A program made the position numbers and the translations under genes. A stretch of DNA of 64,000 nt, taken from NCBI RefSeq assembly GCF_003591175.1, contig NZ_QYYG01000001.1:1-64000 (forward strand). Direction: 5' to 3'. The notes beneath the pieces were generated by a model. That model was given only the letters and a program-made list of their open reading frames with translations, was not told the origin of the DNA and did no database searches. The DNA is from Serratia inhibens. Lineage in GTDB: Bacteria; Pseudomonadota; Gammaproteobacteria; Enterobacterales; Enterobacteriaceae. Below, piece by piece: positions 57,117-64,000 of this stretch (the first letter of the stretch is position 1; each line of letters begins with the position of its first letter).

Positions 57117-57240
57117 TAATGTCGCGACGTGACCTTTATGCGCTACAGTTTAGGCCAAAAAGCACTGCAATGTTGTTAATTTTTTGTTATTATTACTCAT
57201 TGTTTTCGTTGACATTATCCACATTCAGAGAATCACGCAA

Positions 57241-57654
57241 ATGGCTAAAGAGACAACCCCTGACCATCCGGCCACGGAACTGAATGAAATCCAACGTTAT
57301 GTGACCCAACAACGTGGTACCGAAGCGCCGTATTCCGGTAAATTGCTGCACAACAAGCGCGAGGGTGTATACCATTGCCTGTGTTGCAATCATCCGCTGT
57401 TCTATTCCGACAGCAAGTACGACTCCGGCTGTGGCTGGCCAAGCTTCTATGAGCCGGTATCCGACGATGCGATTCGTTATCTTGATGATAATTCGCACAA
57501 TATGCATCGAGTCGAGATTCGCTGCGGTCAGTGTGACGCTCATCTGGGGCACGTATTCCCCGATGGCCCGCAGCCTACCGGTGAGCGTTTCTGCGTTAAC
57601 TCGGCTTCACTGAGCTTTACCGACGGTGAGAACGGCGAAAAAACCGCCGGCTGA
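57241..57654 (+). CDS. msrB: Peptide methionine-(R)-sulfoxide reductase MsrB
   Basis: Repairs the R-epimer of methionine sulfoxide in proteins. The 137 residues equal E. coli MsrB. The structural zinc cysteines are in [11 protein letters not shown] and [14 protein letters not shown], and the catalytic Cys is in [13 protein letters not shown]. The ATG at 57241 matches the E. coli start; the opening runs 19 codons upstream without a site. It is divergent from gapA and 63 bp before yeaC, as in E. coli. Confidence 0.97.
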   Translation: MAKETTPDHPATELNEIQRYVTQQRGTEAPYSGKLLHNKREGVYHCLCCNHPLFYSDSKYDSGCGWPSFYEPVSDDAIRYLDDNSHNMHRVEIRCGQCDAHLGHVFPDGPQPTGERFCVNSASLSFTDGENGEKTAG

Positions 57655-57717
57655 GGATTATTCAGCCAGAAAAATCGATTCAGCTAATTATTCTTCCACG
57701 AGTGAGGAAATGCTCTG

Positions 57718-57990
57718 ATGGACGTGAAAGACCTGATTGCCGCAATGACCCCGGAAATCTATCAGCGCCTGGTGCAGGCCGTAGAATTGGGCAAATGGCC
57801 GGACGGCGTTGCGCTGACGCCGGAACAGAAAGAAAACAGTCTGCAGGCGGTGATGCTGTGGCAGTCGTTGAACAATGCCGATCCGCAACATATGACTATT
57901 GGCACTGACGGCCAGATTGTGATGAAGAGCAAGCAGGAGCTGAAACAGCAGTTCGTTGCCGAACCGCTGGTCAAGTTGAAGCCGCAATAA
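57718..57990 (+). CDS. yeaC: YeaC family protein (DUF1315)
   Basis: A 90-residue cytoplasmic protein nearly identical to E. coli YeaC in its centre (VELGKWPDGVALTPEQKENS, QHMTIGTDGQIVMKSKQELK). No function is established for the family. It is downstream of msrB in the same direction and probably cotranscribed. A GC-rich hairpin lies 11 bp after the stop. Confidence 0.95.
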   Translation: MDVKDLIAAMTPEIYQRLVQAVELGKWPDGVALTPEQKENSLQAVMLWQSLNNADPQHMTIGTDGQIVMKSKQELKQQFVAEPLVKLKPQ

Positions 57991-58000
57991 ATCGAACAGC

Positions 58001-58022
58001 AGGGCGATGCAGGCATCGCCCT
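58001..58022. terminator. Hairpin between yeaC and chiD
   Basis: AGGGCGATGC and GCATCGCCCT form a perfect 10-bp stem with a 2-base loop. The flanking T-runs are poor, so it may act as a weak bidirectional terminator. Confidence 0.55.
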
Positions 58023-58027
58023 CTGGT

Positions 58028-59308
58028 TTAGCCTTTCCCGCCGTTTATCCCCAGTGATTCCGCCAACTGGCGTGCCAGCCGATTGTTGTCGTCTGCGCCA
58101 TACTCCCAGAACATGGCACCGCCCAGCCCCTTGCTTTTGATGTAGTCAGCCTTGATCGCGACCGAACGCGGATTCTCATACGAAATAGCAAACAACGGTT
58201 TGCCCTCGGTGGATTGCAGGGTCAGGTAGGGGACCTGGGCGTCACTGTCCCAATGGGCGCTGAAGCGGCGCTGCGGATCGTTCAGCAGCTTGCTGATGAT
58301 ATCGTTGTACTTGAAATAGCTGTCCCTGGTCAGATCCAACCCCAGTGACTTGAACACGGCGGTTTCACGCGCGGTAAAATAGGGCTGGGTGACCGGGTTT
58401 TTGGCCGCATCCGGTTTATCCCAATCGACGCCCGGCTCCGTAGCCCGTTTGGGCACCCGGCCGTAAAAGCCGATGCCCAGGTTCAACTGTGCGGGCTTCA
58501 GCCCGGCAGCCAGATAGTTATCCACCACAAAATTGGCGCTGTAACGATCGGCGGCGGCGACGGTTGGCCACTGCTTGGAGTCATACAGATTGGAATTGAA
58601 ATACTGGGTGCCGTACGCCATGTCGTAGGTCATCAGATTGATGTAATCGAGATAGGGCGCAATACCTTTCACATCTGCCCATTCCTGCGGACTTTTGACA
58701 TTGGCACCGACGGCGATGGTCAGCAATTTCCCTTTATCCAGCGCCTTATGCAGTTCCCCCAGAAGTAGGGTGAAGTTGGCTCGATCCGCAGGTTGGCTTT
58801 CGACCAGGCCCCAGGCGCCGTTGACCGGGTATTCCCAGTCGAGATCGATGCCGTCGAGTTGATAGTGTTTAATCACCTCTTGTACCGAGCGGATAAAGAT
58901 AGCCCGGTTTTCCGGTGTGGCAGCGACACCGGAAAAACCGCGCGCTCCCCAACCGCCAACGGAAAGCAGTACCTTCAACGCCGGGTTTTGTTTGCGCAAT
59001 ACCGGCAACAGCTTCAGATCGGCTTCAACCTTCGGCGATAAATAGATCTGATGCAGACGCGTCGGGTCTTTCAGCGCCGGATTGGTTTCCTCTTTCTCGT
59101 TGTTGTAAATCAGGCCGAAAGAGTAGTTGAGGTGGGTGATTTGGGTAACATCCAGCTTGTTGATATCGCCACCGGGGCCGGCAGTGACGTCACCGCCACC
59201 GTTAAAATAACCGACGGACAGGTAAGAGGCCGCGTGAGCCATGCCGGCTCCGGCCATACCTAACTGCACCGCTACCAGCAAAGGCAGCAGTTTACGGGGT
59301 AATGCCAT
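58028..59308 (-). CDS. chiD: GH18 chitinase, ChiD-like
   Basis: Exported chitinase, 426 residues with signal peptide (PLLVAVQLGMAGAGMAHA then ASYLSVGYF). The GH18 motifs are SVGGWGARGFSG and DGIDLDWEYP, the Glu being the catalytic acid, with YINLMTYDMAYG and GGAMFWEYGADDNN completing the barrel. No chitin-binding or FnIII domain is attached. It resembles Serratia ChiD, a chitinase noted for transglycosylation. AAAGGAG precedes the ATG at 59308. It interrupts the yeaC-pncA order of E. coli, so was inserted in the Serratia line. Confidence 0.9.
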   Translation of the reverse strand: MALPRKLLPLLVAVQLGMAGAGMAHAASYLSVGYFNGGGDVTAGPGGDINKLDVTQITHLNYSFGLIYNNEKEETNPALKDPTRLHQIYLSPKVEADLKLLPVLRKQNPALKVLLSVGGWGARGFSGVAATPENRAIFIRSVQEVIKHYQLDGIDLDWEYPVNGAWGLVESQPADRANFTLLLGELHKALDKGKLLTIAVGANVKSPQEWADVKGIAPYLDYINLMTYDMAYGTQYFNSNLYDSKQWPTVAAADRYSANFVVDNYLAAGLKPAQLNLGIGFYGRVPKRATEPGVDWDKPDAAKNPVTQPYFTARETAVFKSLGLDLTRDSYFKYNDIISKLLNDPQRRFSAHWDSDAQVPYLTLQSTEGKPLFAISYENPRSVAIKADYIKSKGLGGAMFWEYGADDNNRLARQLAESLGINGGKG

Positions 59309-59540
59309 GTTATCTCCTTTGGTCGACAAGGCCGACCGAAACCGCCTCAGGCGGTAACATAAAGCCGGGCTCAAAAGGGCCCCGGATGCGTATAACTCAT
59401 TGATGCCAAGGCATCAGCGGTCATAACAGCAAAAGCAACGCGCAGGAACAAGATGTAATCACAGGAGAATGGTTGGAATGTGAGCGATGTCGAGGTTTGC
59501 GAGGGGGAGAAGATGCGGGCGCGCGGGGCGCCCGATGGAA

Positions 59541-60173
59541 TTAATGAGCGATAAATTGTGACAGGGTAACGAGCCGTGCACCGGCCTGTTCCATCGTCTG
59601 GAACGCTTTCTGGCTATCGCCTGGTTGCAAATCGACACCACGGCAGCCGTCGGTAATGACTATGGTCTCATACCCAAGCTCCAGCGCATCCAGAACGCTG
59701 AACTTCACGCAGTAATCGGTCGCCAGCCCCATGATGGCCAAATGGGTGACGCCCTGAGCCCTCAACCAGCCGTCCAGCGCGGTTTGCGCGCGGTGGCCGT
59801 TGTCAAAGAATGCGCTGTAGCTGTCGATATCCGGATTTTGGCCCTTTTGAAATACGGCTGCAATCGCCTGTTGGTGCAACTGCGGATGCAATTGCGCCCC
59901 TGGGCTTTCCTGCACACAGTGCGCTGGCCACCACACCTGCGGCAATCCTTCCAGCTCACCCAGCGTGTTGACCTTTTCCCCTGAATTTACCGCAAAGCTG
60001 CGGTGATTGGCCGGGTGCCAGTCCTGGCAAGCGACCACCGGTTCACCGCGTGCCACGCAGGCGGCTATCGCCTGATTGGCGGCGATAACGGTGGCATCGC
60101 CGTCAGTCACCGCCAACGCGCCGCCGGGGCAAAAATCATTTTGCAAATCGATCAACAACAGGGCTGTTTTCAT
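59541..60173 (-). CDS. pncA: Nicotinamidase PncA
   Basis: Hydrolyses nicotinamide to nicotinate for NAD recycling. The 210 residues show the catalytic triad: Asp9 in LLIDLQNDFCPGG, a Lys in VFQKGQNPDIDSYS and the Cys of MGLATDYCVKFS; the metal ligands include ACQDWHPANHRSF. It starts 24 bp after ansA stops, on the same strand, forming ansA-pncA as in E. coli. Confidence 0.96.
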   Translation of the reverse strand: MKTALLLIDLQNDFCPGGALAVTDGDATVIAANQAIAACVARGEPVVACQDWHPANHRSFAVNSGEKVNTLGELEGLPQVWWPAHCVQESPGAQLHPQLHQQAIAAVFQKGQNPDIDSYSAFFDNGHRAQTALDGWLRAQGVTHLAIMGLATDYCVKFSVLDALELGYETIVITDGCRGVDLQPGDSQKAFQTMEQAGARLVTLSQFIAH

Positions 60174-60197
60174 CTCGGCTCCGTAATCTGGGCAGGG

Positions 60198-61214
60198 TTA
60201 GCCGGTAATGCTCAGCTCGCCGCGCAGGTTTTGTTGCATTTGACTGCGGATTTGTTCCGGCGTCAGCGGTTGGCTCAGCAAATAATGCAATTTAGTCAAC
60301 GCCGCTTCGACGGTCATGTCAAAGCCGCTGATGACGCCTGCATGGGCCAATGCATTACCGGTAGCATAGCCTTCCATGTTCACCCGGCCGGAGATGCACT
60401 GCGTCAGGTTCACCACCACGATGCCGCGTTCAGATGCGTCACGTAATTCATCGACCAGCTCCGCTTTTTGCGGTGCATTGCCTACGCCATAAGAGCGCAA
60501 AATCAGCGCTTTCACCGGTTGCAGGAGGAAGTTGCGTACCACCGCACCGGAAATCCCCGGATAAATCGTCACCACGCCGATCGGTTGCGGCGTAATGTTG
60601 TGGACCCGCAATTCACCGTTACAAACAGGGCTGTCGATACCGTTCTGGCGGCGGATGTGAATCCCGGCTTCCAGCAGCGGCGGCAGGTTGGGCGAAGCAA
60701 AGGCGTCAAAACCGTCTGCATGCGCTTTGGTGGTGCGATTGCCCCGGAACAGCTTGTTGTTGAAGAACAGGCTGACTTCATTTACCGGATGATTGGCGGC
60801 CAGATAGAGCGAGTTCAGCAGGTTGGTTTGGCCGTCTGAGCGCAGTTCCGCCAGCGGGATTTGCGAGCCGGTCACGATCACCGGTTTGTCCAGATTTTCC
60901 AGCATGAACGACAACGCTGAAGCGGTGAAGGCCATGGTGTCGGTACCGTGCAGAATGACGAAGCCGTCATAGCGATCGTAATTCTGTTTGATGTCGTCGG
61001 CGATGTGCTGCCAATCTTCCGGTGTCATGTCTGAAGAGTCGATCAGCGGCGCGTATTCATGAATGGTGAAGTCCGGCATTTCCGGCCGGTGGAACTCGGG
61101 CATCAGTGCCAGTTGGCGTTGCAGATGGCCGGAAACCGGAATGTAGCCCTGTTCCGAGCGTTGCATACCGATGGTACCGCCGGTGTAGGCGACGTAAATG
61201 GATTTTTTTTGCAT
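60198..61214 (-). CDS. ansA: Cytoplasmic L-asparaginase I (AnsA)
   Basis: Low-affinity cytoplasmic enzyme hydrolysing L-asparagine to aspartate and ammonia. The 338 residues have the first catalytic Thr in VAYTGGTIGMQR (Thr14 region) and the second in FVILHGTDTMAFTASAL, and no signal peptide, which separates it from the periplasmic AnsB. It is upstream of pncA and downstream of sppA on the same strand. Confidence 0.96.
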   Translation of the reverse strand: MQKKSIYVAYTGGTIGMQRSEQGYIPVSGHLQRQLALMPEFHRPEMPDFTIHEYAPLIDSSDMTPEDWQHIADDIKQNYDRYDGFVILHGTDTMAFTASALSFMLENLDKPVIVTGSQIPLAELRSDGQTNLLNSLYLAANHPVNEVSLFFNNKLFRGNRTTKAHADGFDAFASPNLPPLLEAGIHIRRQNGIDSPVCNGELRVHNITPQPIGVVTIYPGISGAVVRNFLLQPVKALILRSYGVGNAPQKAELVDELRDASERGIVVVNLTQCISGRVNMEGYATGNALAHAGVISGFDMTVEAALTKLHYLLSQPLTPEQIRSQMQQNLRGELSITG

Positions 61215-61267
61215 AGTAATTGTTTTGACAGAAATAAGATGGGCTGAATTATAGGGGGATAACGGCA

Positions 61268-61293
61268 GAAAAAAAGCCCGGCGTGTGCCGGGC
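61268..61293 (-). terminator. sppA terminator
   Basis: GCCCGGC (61276-61282) and GCCGGGC (61287-61293) form a stem followed on the minus strand by TTTTTTTC. Confidence 0.9.
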
Positions 61294-61307
61294 GCAGGAA
61301 TATTTTG

Positions 61308-63164
61308 TTAGCGGACTTCTCCGCAGGTCAAACAGATGGCATAGCGGTTTTGCGGATCGTTCAGATTATTGAACAATCCCGGTTGCTCCTTCACCGCCAT
61401 GGCGACCGATGCCAGCGGAGCCGGCAGCATCGACTGAATGGCCGCCGGCAACATGGCGTGAATAGAGACGCCAAACTGACTGAGCACCATGTCGGTCAGG
61501 CTTGGGGTATCGACAAACCAGTTAAGCTGCCACTGTTTCAGTTTCGCCAACTCGGCGGCTTTCTTCACCGCATCGTCGAAATCGCCCAATTGATCGACCA
61601 GACCATTGGCTTTGGCGTCACTGCCGAGCCACACGTGGCCCTGAGCGATCTGATCGACCTGTGGTGGCGTCATTTTGCGCGACTTGGCAACCAGATCGAT
61701 AAAGTTTTTATACCCGTTCTCGATATTCAACTGCATCATTTGCGAGAACTCCGGCGGCAGCGCCTTGGTCACGGCGAGATCCGCCAGCGGCGAGGTTGCG
61801 ACACCGTCGGTATGCACGCCGATGCTGTCCAGCGTTTGTTCGTAGGTATTGATCACCCCAAAGATGCCAATGGAGCCGGTGAGGGTACTCGGGCTGGCGA
61901 TAATGTAGTCCGCCGGCGTAGAAACCCAATAGCCGCCAGAAGCCGCCATGCCGCCCATCGACACCACCACAGGTTTGCCTGCGGCACGCACTGCAGCCAG
62001 TTCCGAACGGATCACTTCGGAAGCGCTGACGCTACCCCCCGGGCTGTTCACGCGGAACACCACCGCTTTGATTGCCGGGTCAAGACGCGCCTGGCGCAGC
62101 TGTGCAGCTGTGGTATCCCCCCCAACGGTGCCCGGTGTTTGCGGGCCGTCCATGATGGCGCCATTGGCAAACACCACGGCGATTTTGCCGCCCTGATCCG
62201 GCGTTGGTTTTGGCTGATAATCGTAAATGCTGGTGGCGTTGAAGTCGTTAGCCTGCTTGTCCCAACCGAAGGTTTTTATCAGTTGGTTCTCGATGACGGT
62301 GCGTGACGCCAGCTCATCCACCAATTTGCTGTCCAGCGCAAACTTGGCGGTATCCCCGCCAGCGGCCTGCAAGCCGGTCAGCACGCCTGCCGCGCCCGGG
62401 AACAGCTGCTGCGCCGTGATCTGACGGTTGGCCGCCACGGTCGTCAGATAATTCTGCCACAGCCCGCCGATCCAGCGGCTGTCAGCCTCACGCGCTGCCG
62501 GTGACATATCGTCACGGATCAGCGGTTCCACGGCCGACTTGTAGGTGCCGACGCGGAAAATGTTGGTGGTCACCTTGAGTTTTTCCAACAGCGATTTGTA
62601 GTAAAGGTTGTTGGTGGCAAAACCGTGCAGATCGACCGCGCCCTGTGGCGACAGATAAACCTTGTTGGCGTAGCTGGCCAGATAATATTGCGTCTGGTTA
62701 TAGCTGTCGCCGATGGCGAAGATCGGTTTGCCGCTGTCGCGGAATTCGCGCAGCGCTTTGCCGATGTACTGCAGCGAAGGCTGATCGGCACCGGCAAAGT
62801 CATTCAACTGCAATACCATGCCGGTAATGTTTTTGTCGTCTTTGGCCTTGCGGATGCTGTCAACCACATCGAACAGCGAATTTTCCTGCAGACGGTTGCT
62901 GGAAGCACCCAACAGCTCACGGCCCCACTGGCGGACTTTGTTGTTCATTGACGGTTGGTCAACCACCACGCCGCTCAGATCAACCAGCAGCGCACCGCTC
63001 TTCGGGACGGCAGGGGTAGTGGAGCTTTGGAATGAAAGATAAATACCGACCCCAACCAGGATCAGCAACACCAAGAACAGATTAAGGATCAGTTCCCTGA
63101 TAAAGTTCAGCAGACGCCATGTCCACCTGAAAACGCCGGCAATGATTTGCCACAATGTGCGCAT
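61308..63164 (-). CDS. sppA: Signal peptide peptidase SppA (protease IV)
   Basis: Membrane-bound serine protease that degrades cleaved signal peptides. The 618 residues have one N-terminal transmembrane helix ([20 protein letters not shown]) and two tandem S49 domains. The catalytic Lys lies in the N-terminal half ([18 protein letters not shown]) and the nucleophile Ser in the C-terminal half ([15 protein letters not shown]). The protein forms a tetrameric dome on the periplasmic face. Divergent from ydjA. Confidence 0.97.
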   Translation of the reverse strand: MRTLWQIIAGVFRWTWRLLNFIRELILNLFLVLLILVGVGIYLSFQSSTTPAVPKSGALLVDLSGVVVDQPSMNNKVRQWGRELLGASSNRLQENSLFDVVDSIRKAKDDKNITGMVLQLNDFAGADQPSLQYIGKALREFRDSGKPIFAIGDSYNQTQYYLASYANKVYLSPQGAVDLHGFATNNLYYKSLLEKLKVTTNIFRVGTYKSAVEPLIRDDMSPAAREADSRWIGGLWQNYLTTVAANRQITAQQLFPGAAGVLTGLQAAGGDTAKFALDSKLVDELASRTVIENQLIKTFGWDKQANDFNATSIYDYQPKPTPDQGGKIAVVFANGAIMDGPQTPGTVGGDTTAAQLRQARLDPAIKAVVFRVNSPGGSVSASEVIRSELAAVRAAGKPVVVSMGGMAASGGYWVSTPADYIIASPSTLTGSIGIFGVINTYEQTLDSIGVHTDGVATSPLADLAVTKALPPEFSQMMQLNIENGYKNFIDLVAKSRKMTPPQVDQIAQGHVWLGSDAKANGLVDQLGDFDDAVKKAAELAKLKQWQLNWFVDTPSLTDMVLSQFGVSIHAMLPAAIQSMLPAPLASVAMAVKEQPGLFNNLNDPQNRYAICLTCGEVR

Positions 63165-63324
63165 GTGCTCTCCAACAAGAGTCGAGAATGTTCCGCTATC
63201 CTAATGAGCGGACGAAGAAAAGTCAGCTTTAAATCGAGGGTCACTGAGGCTATTGCCGAGGCTGTAACTCGTCGTTGAGCTATGTTAACGTGATCTTAAT
63301 GAAAATTGTTATCAGGAGTTTACA

Positions 63325-63876
63325 ATGGATGCACTGGATCTTTTACTGAATCGCCGTTCTGCATCGCGCCTCGCGGCTCCAGCGCCAACGGGGGATATTC
63401 GTCAGAATATCATCAATGCGGGCCTGCGTGCGCCCGATCACGGCGCGCTGCAGCCGTGGCGTTTTGTGATGATCGAGAATCAGGGTCTGGAGCGTTTCAG
63501 TCAATTGTTACAAACTGCTGCGAAACAGGATCAGATGGATGATGCTGCGATAGAAAAGGCAACAAAGGCACCGTTCCGTGCCCCGTTGATCATCACTGTA
63601 GTGGCGCATTGCAACGAAGAAACCAAGGTGCCGCGCTGGGAGCAGGTGGTTTCTGCCGGTTGTGCGGTGCAGGCGATGCAGATGGCCGCCCTAGCGCAGG
63701 GTTTCAACGGGATCTGGCGCACGGGCGCATGGACCGAGCACCTACTGGTTCGCGAAGCCTTCGGTTGCCGCGAGCAGGACGAAATCGTCGGTTTCCTCTA
63801 TCTGGGCACCCCGCAGTTGAAAGCCTCTACTAAAGTTGTCGCTCCCGACAGCACGCCGTTCGTCAGTTACTTCTGA
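63325..63876 (+). CDS. ydjA: Nitroreductase-family protein YdjA
   Basis: A 183-residue FMN-dependent oxidoreductase, minimal nitroreductase fold, same length as E. coli YdjA. FMN-contacting segments are [31 protein letters not shown] and [13 protein letters not shown]. The physiological substrate is uncertain. The ATG follows AGGAG. It is followed by the likely promoter of the next gene. Confidence 0.96.
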   Translation: MDALDLLLNRRSASRLAAPAPTGDIRQNIINAGLRAPDHGALQPWRFVMIENQGLERFSQLLQTAAKQDQMDDAAIEKATKAPFRAPLIITVVAHCNEETKVPRWEQVVSAGCAVQAMQMAALAQGFNGIWRTGAWTEHLLVREAFGCREQDEIVGFLYLGTPQLKASTKVVAPDSTPFVSYF

Positions 63877-64000
63877 ATCCTGCCGCGGGATTGGGCGAAA
63901 ATGCGCCGAATCCCGCAATTCCGCCTTGTTTCTGAGCAGGCTGTACGGTTATCGGCAGCCCGCTCTTATCAATCCCGTCGGCAAGCGCTACCCTATGATA
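63877..64000. other. Region after ydjA: hairpin and window end
   Basis: GCGGGATT and AATCCCGC (about 63883-63918) can form a terminator-like hairpin. No coding sequence is visible in the remaining bases. In E. coli selD follows ydjA, and the last bases may hold its promoter. Confidence 0.5.

Noticed and set aside
61305-62306. 333-codon opening antisense to sppA
   Set aside because: His/Arg/Gln-rich shadow of a high-GC gene without family resemblance.

Overview
The window is chromosomal DNA of an enterobacterium, almost certainly a Serratia. The core genes read as close relatives of E. coli genes (PykA, Zwf, MinCDE, FadR, GapA, SppA). Genus-type additions are a GH18 chitinase resembling Serratia ChiD, a FoxA-type ferrioxamine receptor and a leucine-rich-repeat protein beside lpxM. 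No rRNA, tRNA or CRISPR array was seen. The species cannot be fixed from this window.

Layout. 0-5.2 kb: edge of an IS110/IS1111-type insertion sequence, then the zinc importer znuBC/znuA around a Zur-box, mepM (wall hydrolase) and lpxM (lipid A). 5.2-11.5 kb: LRR protein, then a KDPG/HexR-controlled sugar block (pykA, hexR, zwf, eda) with HexR boxes before pykA and zwf; edd is absent between zwf and eda. 11.5-12.7 kb: mdtJI spermidine exporter preceded by a 32-codon leader ORF and an anti-Shine-Dalgarno element. 12.7-19.8 kb: yoaB, yoaA, tsaB, yeaY, fadD, rnd. 20-25.3 kb: minCDE, ycgL, an MltB-type transglycosylase, ycgM, ycgN. 25.6-33.6 kb: dsbB, nhaB, fadR, spoVR/ycgB, dadA-dadX. 33.6-40.4 kb: drug exporter, small exonuclease and a four-gene peptide/nickel-type ABC importer whose two permeases are fused. 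40.4-45 kb: small membrane proteins, the sRNA gene ryhB, Fur boxes, foxA, a GhoT/OrtT-type toxin and a YqaE-type peptide. 45-50.3 kb: accessory stretch with two acetyltransferases, a DJ-1/PfpI protein and an AT-rich prophage scar (integrase C-terminus, beta-helix tailspike-like gene, SRAP fragment). 50.3-64 kb: yeaH, yeaG, mipA, yeaD, gapA, msrB, yeaC, chiD, pncA, ansA, sppA, ydjA, in the order seen in E. coli apart from the inserted chiD.

How the genes work together. HexR couples pykA, zwf and probably gapA to KDPG, the substrate of eda. FadR (28 kb) has an operator in front of fadD (16.8 kb). Fur controls ryhB and foxA. SpoVR (29 kb) and YeaG/YeaH (50-53 kb) are a stationary-phase set held at two places. 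Several genes here are too short for ordinary ORF calling: the mdtJ leader, the GhoT/OrtT toxin, the YqaE peptide and four or five unknown small proteins, most of them membrane peptides.
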